Source: Anaerobutyricum faecale (GTDB lineage: Bacteria; Bacillota; Clostridia; Lachnospirales; Lachnospiraceae). From it: 20,585 nt of DNA. A program made the position numbers and the translations under genes. The DNA lies in NCBI GenBank assembly GCA_019119645.1, contig DWWR01000089.1, forward strand, positions 1 through 20,585. Reading direction: 5' to 3'. The notes below the pieces were generated by a model. That model saw nothing but the letters and a program-made list of their open reading frames with translations. It did not search any database and was not told where the DNA came from. This document shows, piece after piece, positions 5,960-15,006 of the stretch (within the stretch, counting starts at the first letter, position 1; each line of letters opens with the position of its first letter).

Positions 5960-8900
5960 GCTGGTCGCTTTCCGGCAGTCCGGTCAGGATGCCCAGTTCC
6001 ACCATCTTATCCACGTTGGTCTTGCTGATCTTGGCCTGTTCCCGGAAGTTGTCCAGGGAAGTAAACGGTCCGTGTTTGGCCGCTTCCTCCACCTGCTCGC
6101 AGGCTTTGTCTCCGAGACCTTCGACGCTGGACAGAGGCGGCATGATCTTTCCGTCAATGATCTGGCAGTCTCTGGCTTTGGCCCTGTAGATATCGATCGG
6201 CATGAACTCGAAGCCCCGGGCGTACATTTCCTGGGCGATACGTCCGTCCCGGATGGTATCCTGGTCTTTCTTGGTCTGCTGCTCTTTCGGCATGGAGGTA
6301 AGCTCATTGAGATATTGCTCCAGGATAGCCCGTCCCCGGCACATGATCTCATAGGAGAAAGCCGAGGCGCGGATGCTGAAATAAGCGGCATAGTAAGCCA
6401 GCGGTTTGTGTACCTTAAACCAGGCCACCCGCCATCCCATCATAACATAGGCGGCGGCATGGGCCTTCGGGAACATGTATTTGATCTTGCGGCAGGAACC
6501 GATGTACCATTCCGGCACCCCGTGGGCTAGCATGGTCTCCACCCACTCATCTCTCAGTCCCTTGCCCTTCCGGACGGATTCCATGATGGTGAAGGACTCT
6601 TCCTTATCCAGTCCCATGTTGATCAGGTAGGTCATGATATCGTCACGACAACAGATGGCCGTGGAAATCTCCGCCTGACCACTCTCAATGAGGGTCTGGG
6701 CGTTGCCCAGCCACACGTCCGTTCCGTGGGACAGACCGGAAATACGCACCAGATCGGAGAAGCACTGGGGATTCGTATCTTTTAACATCTGCATAACGAA
6801 ATCCGTACCAAACTCCGGCACGCCCAGAGATCCCATCTCCACGCCGCCGATATCCTCCGGTGTGATGCCCAGAATCTCCGTACCATGAAACAGCTCCATG
6901 ACGTCTTTGTCATCAAGAGGAATCGTCTTGGCGTCAATGCCGGTCAGATCCTCCAGCCGCCGGATCATGGTGGGATCATCGTGTCCGAGAATATCAAGCT
7001 TCAGCAGGTTGTGGTCAATGGAATGATACTCAAAATGGGTGGTGATGATATCCGTGTTCACATCGTTGGCCGGATGCTGGATGGCAGTAAAATCATAGAT
7101 CTCATGCTCATGAGGCACGACGATGATTCCGCCCGGGTGCTGTCCGGTGGTTCTCTTGACGCCGGTACAGCCCTCCGCCAGCCGTTCCATCTCGCAGCGG
7201 CGTTTATGGATGCCCCGCTCCTCAAAATACTTCATCACATAACCGTAGGCTGTCTTCTCCGCCAGGGTACCGATGGTTCCGGCACGGAAAGCGGAGCCTT
7301 CCCCGAAGATGACCTCCACGTATTTGTGGGCCTTGGCCTGGTACTCTCCTGAGAAGTTCAGGTCGATATCCGGCTCTTTATTGCCCTTGAATCCCAGGAA
7401 GGTCTCGAACGGAATATCATGGCCCTCTTTTAACAGCTTCGTGCCGCAGACCGGGCAGTCCCGGTCGGGCATGTCGCAGCCGGACATACCTTTCATGGTA
7501 TAAGGCTTTACATACTCTGAGTCAAAGTCCACAAAATGGCATTTCGGGCAAATGTAGTGAGCCGACAGCGGATTTACCTCCGTGATCCCTGACATGGTCG
7601 CCACGAAGGAGGAACCGACAGAACCCCGGGAGCCGACCAGATAACCGTGATCGTTGGAATCCTTTACCAGTTTCTGGGCAATGATGTACATGACGGCAAA
7701 TCCGTTGGAGATGATGGATGTAAGCTCCCTGTCCAGACGTTCCTTTACAATCTCCGGCAGTTCCGGCCCGTATATCTCATGGGCCCTGTTGTAACAGATA
7801 TCCGTCAGCTCCTTATCGGAATTCGGGATGACCGGAGGACATTTATCCGGATGCACCGGAGAAATCTTCTCGATCATATCGGCAATCTTGTTGGTGTTGG
7901 TGATGACCACCTCTCTCGCCTTTTGTTCACCCAGATAAGAGAACTCCTCGAGCATCTCCTCGGTGGTGCGGAAATAAAGGGGCGCCTGATTGTCGGCGTC
8001 GGCAAATCCTTTTCCCGCCATGAGGATCCGCCGGTACTGTTCGTCTTCGGGATTCAGGAAATGTACGTCGCAGGTGGCGACCACCGGCTTATGATACTGT
8101 TCTCCCAATTCCACGATCTTTCTGTTATAATTCTGCAGATCTTCCACAGTTTTGGCGTCATATTTATCACTCTCCAGCATAAACGCGTTGTTGCCGATGG
8201 GCTGGATCTCCAAATAGTCATAAAAGTTTACGATCCGGGCGATTTCCTCCTCGCTTTTACCACGGATGATGGCCTGAAACAGCTCTCCGGCCTCGCAGGC
8301 GGAACCCAGGATCAGACCCTCCCGGTACTTTTCAATGAGGCTTTTCGGCATCCTCGGCCGCCGGTTGAAATAATCCAGATGGGAAGCGGACACCAGACGG
8401 TTCAGGTTCACCCGCCCCACGTTATTTTTCACCAGAATGATGCCGTGATAGGTGGCGGCCTTTTTGATGAGATCCGCCGAGGTGCTTCCCATGCTGTTGA
8501 GCTCTTCCAGGGTATGAACATCCTGCTCCTTTAACATCTCCACAAAACGAAGGAAAACTTCTGCCGTCACCCGGGCGTCATCCACAGCCCGGTGATGGTG
8601 TTCCTGCTTGATGCCCAGATGCTTGCAGACCGTATTGAGCTTAAACCGGTTCAGTCCCGGCAGAAGAAGTCTCGCCATCTGCACCGTATCCAGCACGGTA
8701 AAATCATGCTCGCAGCCCAGCCGGTCGGCGTTGGCCTCGATGAAGCTCACATCGAACTCCGCATTATGGGCTACCAGGGAACATCCTTCACAGAAAGCTA
8801 AAAATTCCGGCAGAATGGTTTCGATATCTTCCGCTCCCGCCACCATAGCGTCGTCAATACTGGTCAGCTCTGTGATCCGCAGAGGAATCGGCCGTTTCGG

Positions 8901-10391
8901 ATTGACGAACACACTGTAATGATCCACGATCTCGCCGCCGGACACTTTCACCGCGCCAATCTCAATGATGGCGTCGTGAATCGGGCTGAATCCGGTGGTC
9001 TCCAGGTCAAAAACCACAAAGCTGTCATCGAGGGTCTGCCCCCGGGCGTTGGTGACCAGCTTCTTCAGATCGTCCACAAAATAACCTTCCACCCCGTAAA
9101 TCACCTTGAACGGTTCTTCCATGGTGATACAGTGATTGGCGATAGGAAATGCCTGCAGTACTCCGTGGTCCGTGATGGCCAGGGCCGGATGCCCCCATTC
9201 CTTGGCCGTCTGAATGACCTTTTTGATATCCACCACGCTGTCCAGATCGCTCATGACCGTATGGAGATGCAGTTCCACCCGCTTTTCGAGACTCTTATCC
9301 ATTCGTTTCGTCCGAAAGTCGGGAATCGGTTTGATACCGGATATGGAAGACATGGTAATGTCATGCTCGAAGGTATCCATCCGGGGCATTCCCTTCACTT
9401 TATAGAACTTTCCCTTCTGAAACTCATCCAGGAAATCCGGCAGCTGCGCATTTTTCAAAAATACCTTTCCCACAATGGTATCGGTGAAATCCGTGATCCG
9501 GAAGCTGACGATACTTCTCTCCTGACGGATTTCACGGATATCAATGCCGATGATCTGTCCCCGGATCACCGTCTCGCCAATCTCGTCCACAATCTCCTCG
9601 ATGGGCATGACTTCCCCATCGCAGTTTCTTCCATAGATGATATCCGGGTCTTTCTGCCTCTTGGCATAGCCGCCGAATTCTTTTCTTCTGGCCCGCTCTT
9701 CAAAGAAATTAGCAGAATACGTGCTGGTCTTCTTAGCCGGCTTCTGGCCGCCCTCTTTCTCCTGTCCGTCCTCCGCGTTTTTCTGGCCGCCTCTCTCCGC
9801 CTCGGCTTTTTCAATCTGCTCCATCACCATGCCCACCTCAAGGTTCAGCTTGTGATTTCTCGCCTTATAAAAGGCCTGTTTGGCGTCATCGGTAAAATCA
9901 AATCCTACCTGTATCTCTTTGCCGAACCGATGGGCATACATTTCTTCCAGATACTTTTTGAGCTTTGCCGATTTATTTCTTGCCAGGAAAGAATCCTCCA
10001 GAAGGATGGTCATGATATTTTCCTCAAAGCCCCACTCGCAGCGCAGAAACAGGCTGTACTCCACCTGTCCCATCCGGTGGACTTCATAGAGAATACTGTC
10101 CCAGTAATCTTTTGTCAGCTGTTCCAGGGTATACACCGGAGACAGCTCATACGTGTCATCGATGGTGAGAAACACCGAAGTGCCCCGAAACAGCGCATTT
10201 TTCAGATCATAGGCAATCTTGTTGACCAGCTTCTTTCCCATGATATGCTCACTTTTGGTGTGTACAATGAGTTCGTTGGTGCTCTGTTTCATCACCACTT
10301 TTGTGACAATGGTATTGGAAAGTACAAATTTTAAATTGTCGGGTATCGTATAATCCGGAAATACTTCCGGAAATGTCTGTCTTTGTTCCAT
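5931..10391 (-). CDS. polC: DNA polymerase III alpha subunit, PolC type (Gram-positive replicase)
   Basis: This is the replicative DNA polymerase with built-in 3'-5' proofreading exonuclease, acting at the fork with the sliding clamp. I start it at 10391 because GGAGG lies four bases upstream; that gives 1486 residues, normal for clostridial PolC. The open frame continues upstream to 10517, but that extension runs through the non-coding repeat. Domains in order: N-terminal domain (1-250, with a charged Lys/Glu linker near 215-240), OB fold near 280-340, split PHP domain starting near 370 (H-L-H-T and I-T-D-H-G motifs), DnaQ-like exonuclease near 450-620 (F-D-L-E-T-T-G, with H-x-A-x-x-D near 600), and the second PHP part. 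These are followed by a zinc-finger segment with paired cysteines near 945-985, the polymerase core with the catalytic D-I-D-L-N-F motif near 1010, and a C-terminal helix-hairpin-helix region. No frameshift is seen. Confidence 0.97.
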   Translation of the reverse strand: MEQRQTFPEVFPDYTIPDNLKFVLSNTIVTKVVMKQSTNELIVHTKSEHIMGKKLVNKIAYDLKNALFRGTSVFLTIDDTYELSPVYTLEQLTKDYWDSILYEVHRMGQVEYSLFLRCEWGFEENIMTILLEDSFLARNKSAKLKKYLEEMYAHRFGKEIQVGFDFTDDAKQAFYKARNHKLNLEVGMVMEQIEKAEAERGGQKNAEDGQEKEGGQKPAKKTSTYSANFFEERARRKEFGGYAKRQKDPDIIYGRNCDGEVMPIEEIVDEIGETVIRGQIIGIDIREIRQERSIVSFRITDFTDTIVGKVFLKNAQLPDFLDEFQKGKFYKVKGMPRMDTFEHDITMSSISGIKPIPDFRTKRMDKSLEKRVELHLHTVMSDLDSVVDIKKVIQTAKEWGHPALAITDHGVLQAFPIANHCITMEEPFKVIYGVEGYFVDDLKKLVTNARGQTLDDSFVVFDLETTGFSPIHDAIIEIGAVKVSGGEIVDHYSVFVNPKRPIPLRITELTSIDDAMVAGAEDIETILPEFLAFCEGCSLVAHNAEFDVSFIEANADRLGCEHDFTVLDTVQMARLLLPGLNRFKLNTVCKHLGIKQEHHHRAVDDARVTAEVFLRFVEMLKEQDVHTLEELNSMGSTSADLIKKAATYHGIILVKNNVGRVNLNRLVSASHLDYFNRRPRMPKSLIEKYREGLILGSACEAGELFQAIIRGKSEEEIARIVNFYDYLEIQPIGNNAFMLESDKYDAKTVEDLQNYNRKIVELGEQYHKPVVATCDVHFLNPEDEQYRRILMAGKGFADADNQAPLYFRTTEEMLEEFSYLGEQKAREVVITNTNKIADMIEKISPVHPDKCPPVIPNSDKELTDICYNRAHEIYGPELPEIVKERLDRELTSIISNGFAVMYIIAQKLVKDSNDHGYLVGSRGSVGSSFVATMSGITEVNPLSAHYICPKCHFVDFDSEYVKPYTMKGMSGCDMPDRDCPVCGTKLLKEGHDIPFETFLGFKGNKEPDIDLNFSGEYQAKAHKYVEVIFGEGSAFRAGTIGTLAEKTAYGYVMKYFEERGIHKRRCEMERLAEGCTGVKRTTGQHPGGIIVVPHEHEIYDFTAIQHPANDVNTDIITTHFEYHSIDHNLLKLDILGHDDPTMIRRLEDLTGIDAKTIPLDDKDVMELFHGTEILGITPEDIGGVEMGSLGVPEFGTDFVMQMLKDTNPQCFSDLVRISGLSHGTDVWLGNAQTLIESGQAEISTAICCRDDIMTYLINMGLDKEESFTIMESVRKGKGLRDEWVETMLAHGVPEWYIGSCRKIKYMFPKAHAAAYVMMGWRVAWFKVHKPLAYYAAYFSIRASAFSYEIMCRGRAILEQYLNELTSMPKEQQTKKDQDTIRDGRIAQEMYARGFEFMPIDIYRAKARDCQIIDGKIMPPLSSVEGLGDKACEQVEEAAKHGPFTSLDNFREQAKISKTNVDKMVELGILTGLPESDQLSLADFLAV

Positions 10392-10440
10392 AATGCCTCC
10401 TTCCCCGAAAAACAGGGGAGCCGTCCTTCTCTCCTCCATA

Positions 10441-10570
10441 AAAAGGATCCTGCAAAGCAGGATTCTCCGCCTGCGGCAGGCCGCTTCAGCGACATTTTCC
10501 CATCCGCCACAGTGCAATCTTCGCTGGGCGTTTTATTTAAGGGAAAACGAAGTTTCCTGTTAAATAAAAT
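10441..10570 (+). repeat. Interspersed structured repeat, copy B (diverged)
   Basis: This copy is related to copies A and C along its whole length but is more diverged. The head hairpin is kept: AGGATCCTGC pairs with GCAGGATTCT, with one G-U pair on the plus strand. The tail palindrome is kept with different bases: TTTTATTTAA with TTAAATAAAA, and GGAAA with TTTCC. The outer GC helix is weakened. A T-run follows the GC-rich part as in the other copies. It lies in the divergent region between polC and the FMN-binding-like gene, so it could influence the start or separation of both transcripts. Confidence 0.75.
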
Positions 10571-10634
10571 AGTCATAAATCCCCTTTGGCAGAATAGAAT
10601 TTATTAAAATTATGTATCGGAAGGACTGTTTTTT

Positions 10635-11063
10635 TTGAGTGCAAAAACAAAAATTATTGTGGTAAAAGCAAAAGAACTGATTTACACGGCACTGTTCATC
10701 TGTCTTGCTATTATTCTCATTCTCCTGCTCATTTTCATGTTCGCTCCGGAGGAAAAAAATGTGAGCACCAGCGCCGGCGTCTACACCCCGGGCGTCTATA
10801 CTTCAACCATAACCCTGGGAGATACCGCCCTGGATGTGGCCGTGTCCGTTGATGAAGACCATATTACCTCCGTGAGCTTAAATAATCTGTCGGAAAGCGT
10901 CACCGCCATGTATCCGCTGCTGGAACCTTCCCTGGAAAGCATCAACGAACAGCTGGACAGCATTTCTTCCATCGACGACCTGCAGCTGGACTCCGAGAAC
11001 AAATACACCGGACTCATCCTGCAGCAGGCCATCAAAAATGCTCTCCAAAAGGCGCAGTCCTGA
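10635..11063 (+). CDS. Small membrane-anchored protein with a degenerate FMN-binding-like domain
   Basis: The 142-residue protein is read from a TTG start preceded by GGAAGGA at a spacing of nine. Residues about 16-37 form one strong transmembrane helix. The rest is extracytoplasmic. Residues 47-142 follow the outline of the FMN-binding domain found in RnfG/NqrC and small clostridial redox proteins: G-x-Y-x-x-x-V/I-x-L-G-D, then a V-x-V-x-x-x-x-I-x-S-V-x-L strand, and finally a helix like A-I-K-x-A-L-x-K-A. The S-G-A-T motif that is covalently flavinylated in true members is absent; the corresponding segment reads D-S-E-N-K-Y-T-G. FMN attachment is therefore doubtful, and a structural or non-redox role is possible. 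It is transcribed alone, divergent from polC and convergent with nadE. Confidence 0.7.
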   Translation: MSAKTKIIVVKAKELIYTALFICLAIILILLLIFMFAPEEKNVSTSAGVYTPGVYTSTITLGDTALDVAVSVDEDHITSVSLNNLSESVTAMYPLLEPSLESINEQLDSISSIDDLQLDSENKYTGLILQQAIKNALQKAQS

Positions 11064-11077
11064 CGCTGCGCCTTTTT
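11047..11077. terminator. Bidirectional terminator overlapping the stop codon
   Basis: AAAAGGCGCAG (11047-11057) pairs perfectly with CTGCGCCTTTT (11066-11076). The TGA stop of the upstream gene falls inside the 8-base loop. The plus strand ends in TTTTT and the minus strand in TTTT, so it can also terminate the convergent nadE transcript. Confidence 0.88.
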
Positions 11078-11173
11078 CTGGCACTGCCGCTTCAATATTC
11101 CATGCCGGACAGCGCTTCGGCGTCCGTCCTAAATATACACTGCACCTTTGGCGCTTTTCCCCGGAAACGTGCT

Positions 11174-13108
11174 TTATTCCAGTCCCAGTTCTTCTTTCAT
11201 TCTGTCAAGCTCCGCCATCCAAACAGCCGGACTTGCGTCGCTCGGCATCCGCAGGTCGCCTCTCGGTGAGACGGCGATGGAACCGACTTTCGGTCCGTCC
11301 GGCAGGCAGGAGCGTTTGAAATGCTGGGCAAAGAATCTCCAGCAGAAAGTCCGGAGCCATTTGTAAATAACAGCGTCCTCATAATCTGCGCCGAACGCTT
11401 TCTTTGCCAGGCGGAAGATTTTGGACGGGCCAAAACCGAAACGAAGCATATAATACAGATAAAAGTCATGGAGCTCGTAAGGTCCCACCAGGTCTTCCGT
11501 CTTCTGGGAGATCACCCCGTCCACCGGCGGCAGAAGCTCCGGACTCACCGGCGTATCCAGCACATCCAGCAGTACCTTCCGCAGTTCTTCCTCTCCGGTG
11601 GTATCGGCATAGTAACGCACCAGATGACGCACCAGTGTCTTTGGCACCGAACAATTCACCGCATACATGGACATGTGGTCACCGTTGTAAGTAGCCCAGC
11701 CGAGGGCCAGTTCAGACATATCCCCGGTTCCGATGACCATGCCGTTTTCCTGATTGGCAATATCCATGAGAATCTGTGTCCGCTCCCTGGCCTGGGAGTT
11801 CTCATAGGTGACATCATGGACCTCCGAATCATGGCCGATATCTGAAAAATGCTGTTCCACCGCCCGGTTGATCCGGATTTCCCGCAGGGAAGCGCCCAGT
11901 TTTTCGGTGAGAGTCACAGCATTGGAATAAGTGCGGTCCGTGGTTCCGAAGCACGGCATGGTCACACAGATGATGCCCGCTCTCGGCAGATTCAGCATAT
12001 CAAAAGCCCTCGCCGTCACCAGCACCGCCAGAGTGGAATCCAGACCGCCGCTGATACCGATGACCGCATGCCGGCATCCGGTGTGGGCCAGACGTTTCTT
12101 AAGGCCCATGGCCTGAATGGTCAGGATCTCGTCGCAGCGTTTATCCCGGTCTTCTTTATTGGAAGGAATAAACGGCGTCCGGGAAAAATACCGGTTCAGC
12201 TCCGTCTCTTCCTCTTCCAGCGTAAAATATACTTTATGATAAGACTGTCCCCCATCGCCGGTCACAAAGGTGGACGTCTTCCGGCGGTCCGCCGCCAGCC
12301 GCTCCAGATCAATCTCCGCCTCCGTATAATGATTCTCGAACCGTTCTGATTCCGCCAGCACCGTTCCGTACTCGGTAATCATATTGTGTCCGCTGTATAC
12401 CAGGTCCTGGGTGGACTCACCCTCTCCTGCGGAGGAATAAATGTAAGCGCATACCAGCCTTGCCGACTGGGAGCTGACCAGTTCCCGGCGGTACGCGTCC
12501 TTTGTGGTGGTCTCATCGCTGGCAGAAGGATTGCAGATGACTGTGGCACCGGCCAGAGCGTGGAAGGTGGACGGCGGCAGCGGCACCCACAGATCCTCGC
12601 AGATTTCCGCCGCCAGCACCAGATTCTCCATATTCTCACAGCAGAATAAAATGTTCATCCCAAAAGGCACTTCCTGCCCCAGCAGACGGATCATCTCCAC
12701 CTCTCTCTTACCCGGTGTAAAATGTCTCGCCTCATAAAACTCCGAATAATTAGGCAGATAATGCTTCGGCACCACGCCGAGAATCCGTCCTTTATACATA
12801 AAAACCGCACAGTTATAGAGCTTCTGGTGAACAACCAGCGGCGTCCCGGCCACAATGACCATGGAAATGTCCGCCGTCTCACAAAGAAGCTCTCCCAGCT
12901 GCTTTCTGCTCTCCTCCAGCAGCGGCTTCTGCCAGAACAGATCGCCGCAGGTGTAGGCAGACATCACCAGTTCCGGAAGAACCAGCACTTTCACCCGGCG
13001 CTCCTGCGCCTTCTTCACTGTCTTCATGATACTCTCTTTGTTAAATACCGGGTCGGCCACTTTCACATCCACCGATGCTGCCGCCACCCGTAAAAATCCG
13101 TCTTTCAT
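11174..13108 (-). CDS. nadE: Glutamine-dependent NAD+ synthetase
   Basis: This enzyme catalyses the last step of NAD synthesis, amidating nicotinic acid adenine dinucleotide with ammonia drawn from glutamine, at the cost of ATP. The start at 13108 is preceded by AAAGGAAAG; an upstream in-frame ATG at 13180 has no such site. The product is 644 residues, the usual length of the two-domain form. The N-terminal nitrilase-like glutaminase carries the expected triad: Glu in L-P-E-L (near 46), Lys in V-P-K-H-Y-L-P (near 115), and Cys in A-E-I-C-E-D-L-W (near 170). The C-terminal synthetase has the ATP-binding S-G-G-L-D-S-T loop near 352, the T-Y-N-G-D-H-M segment near 475, and a K-R-S-C-L-P-D-G-P-K-V-G-S tail. 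The gene is monocistronic and ends at the shared terminator with the FMN-binding-like gene. The call is secure. Confidence 0.96.
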   Translation of the reverse strand: MKDGFLRVAAASVDVKVADPVFNKESIMKTVKKAQERRVKVLVLPELVMSAYTCGDLFWQKPLLEESRKQLGELLCETADISMVIVAGTPLVVHQKLYNCAVFMYKGRILGVVPKHYLPNYSEFYEARHFTPGKREVEMIRLLGQEVPFGMNILFCCENMENLVLAAEICEDLWVPLPPSTFHALAGATVICNPSASDETTTKDAYRRELVSSQSARLVCAYIYSSAGEGESTQDLVYSGHNMITEYGTVLAESERFENHYTEAEIDLERLAADRRKTSTFVTGDGGQSYHKVYFTLEEEETELNRYFSRTPFIPSNKEDRDKRCDEILTIQAMGLKKRLAHTGCRHAVIGISGGLDSTLAVLVTARAFDMLNLPRAGIICVTMPCFGTTDRTYSNAVTLTEKLGASLREIRINRAVEQHFSDIGHDSEVHDVTYENSQARERTQILMDIANQENGMVIGTGDMSELALGWATYNGDHMSMYAVNCSVPKTLVRHLVRYYADTTGEEELRKVLLDVLDTPVSPELLPPVDGVISQKTEDLVGPYELHDFYLYYMLRFGFGPSKIFRLAKKAFGADYEDAVIYKWLRTFCWRFFAQHFKRSCLPDGPKVGSIAVSPRGDLRMPSDASPAVWMAELDRMKEELGLE

Positions 13109-13240
13109 TCTACTTTCCTTTCTCTGCGCCCATGTTCCGCCCGGATGCAGCTGCTCCGGCAAGCTCTTTTTTGCGCGCAAATGTGTATCCCGACTGCAGG
13201 GCTTTACGATTTTTCCGGAATGACAGGTGGCTCCACGCTT

Positions 13241-13397
13241 AGGAACGCAATTTCCTGTGAAACAAGAAAGAATCCTGCAAAGCAGGATTCTCCGCCTGCG
13301 GCAGGTCGCGAAAGCAGCATCTTCCTATCCGCCGCAGTGCAATCCTCGCGGAGCGTTTTTTATTTCATGGAAATGCAATTTCCTGTTAAATAAAAAT
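13241..13397 (+). repeat. Interspersed structured repeat, copy C, with an extra left flank
   Basis: The core (13265-13397) matches copy A with about ten differences. It has the head hairpin AGAATCCTGC-AAA-GCAGGATTCT (10 bp perfect), the CTCCGC/GCGGAG helix, the CTGCGGC/GCCGCAG helix, a T6 run and an imperfect tail palindrome. To its left (13241-13264), AGGAACGCAATTTCCTGTGAAAC resembles the tail (GGAAATGCAATTTCCTGTTAAA), so the body is flanked by direct copies of the tail motif. The 386-bp gap between nadE and rpoD (13109-13494) holds this repeat, the rpoD terminator, and otherwise nothing I can identify. Confidence 0.8.
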
Positions 13398-13434
13398 AGC
13401 GGGAGTCCTGATTCCTCAGTCTTCCCACTATTTT
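13392..13434 (-). terminator. Terminator of rpoD
   Basis: On the minus strand AAAATAGTGGGA (13434-13423) pairs with TCCCGCTATTTT (13404-13393), 12 bp with one U-G pair that would be A-C on the plus strand. It ends in a T-run. It abuts and slightly overlaps the tail of repeat copy C, so the repeat's A-rich end supplies part of the T-tract. Confidence 0.8.
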
Positions 13435-13494
13435 AATCAATTATTTATCATTTGGCAACACGCACTTGAAGAAATCCGCCGGGCCCGGAGCACA

Positions 13495-14595
<1,101 letters not shown>

Positions 14596-14682
14596 GTTTG
14601 TTCTCCCGATTCTTTTTTGCTGACCTGTTATCTGACTGCTGTCTCATTGGTATCATAAGATAAATAATAAAGAAGACATCTT

Positions 14683-14720
14683 AAGGAAGGGTACGCGATC
14701 TGAACACCTTACCCTTCCTT
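14683..14720 (-). promoter_or_regulatory. Perfect 11-bp hairpin in the rpoD leader
   Basis: AAGGAAGGGTA (14683-14693) and TACCCTTCCTT (14710-14720) pair perfectly around a 16-base loop. The hairpin lies in the 5' leader downstream of both rpoD promoters, about 90 bp before the start codon. On the minus strand it is followed by a T-rich but interrupted stretch, so it could be an attenuator, an RNA processing or protection element, or a protein-binding palindrome. Confidence 0.6.
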
Positions 14721-14777
14721 TCTCTTTCGTGCTTTATTGTAAATTTATCTTAATCATACTGATAGCGGCACTACCAC

Positions 14778-14808
14778 TATTATACCGATATTGTCTATTC
14801 TATCCCAA
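14778..14808 (-). promoter_or_regulatory. Second (inner) rpoD promoter candidate
   Basis: The minus strand has a perfect TATAAT (14783-14778) with TTGGGA 18 bp upstream. It is nested immediately downstream of the stronger 14797-14825 promoter. Confidence 0.45.
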
Positions 14809-14825
14809 GTTTCCCGCTCTGTCAA
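14797..14825 (-). promoter_or_regulatory. Strong rpoD promoter
   Basis: The minus strand carries a perfect TTGACA (14825-14820), a 17-bp spacer and TAGAAT (14802-14797). Transcription would start near 14790, giving a leader of nearly 200 nt before rpoD. The remainder of the 411-bp gap (14596-15006) is AT-rich at 14826-14940 with no gene that I can support. Confidence 0.8.
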
Positions 14826-14974
14826 CTTTTTTTGGGAAATTCATCGTTTTTTCACAGTATTTTGTGTCTTTTTTCTCTTATACAACATTATATTGTACTT
14901 TTTTTACTTTATGTCTCCTATTTCCGCAGTTCTGTCATCTCTTTCCGACAATTTCCGATATCCGGCGTTCATCG

Positions 14975-14993
14975 CCGCAGCCGACGGCCGCGG
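14975..14993 (-). terminator. Weak hairpin just downstream of glf
   Basis: On the minus strand CCGCGGC (14993-14987) pairs with GCTGCGG (14981-14975), with one G-U pair that would be A-C on the plus strand. It lies 13 bp beyond the glf stop. No T-run follows, so intrinsic termination is unproven; it may be a stability hairpin. Confidence 0.3.
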
Positions 14994-15006
14994 AAACATT
15001 GATCCA

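Noticed and set aside
5380..6028. Short open frames in the 5380-6028 region on both strands
   Set aside because: They lack ribosome binding sites, have no domain-like composition, overlap dense RNA-type inverted repeats, and the rightmost ones run into the polC coding end.
8919..10334. 471-codon open frame antisense to polC
   Set aside because: It lies entirely opposite a highly conserved gene, its sequence has no recognisable domain, and long antisense frames are expected opposite GC-biased third positions.
1..13393. The same reading frame is open through all three repeat copies (about 44 codons each)
   Set aside because: There is no internal start codon or ribosome binding site in the repeat. 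Several of the differences between copies A and C would change amino acids, while the base-pairing is preserved. This points to RNA or DNA structure rather than coding.
1..13397. CRISPR array from the recurring repeat
   Set aside because: The copies are over 120 bp long, kilobases apart, and have no regular short spacers or cas genes.
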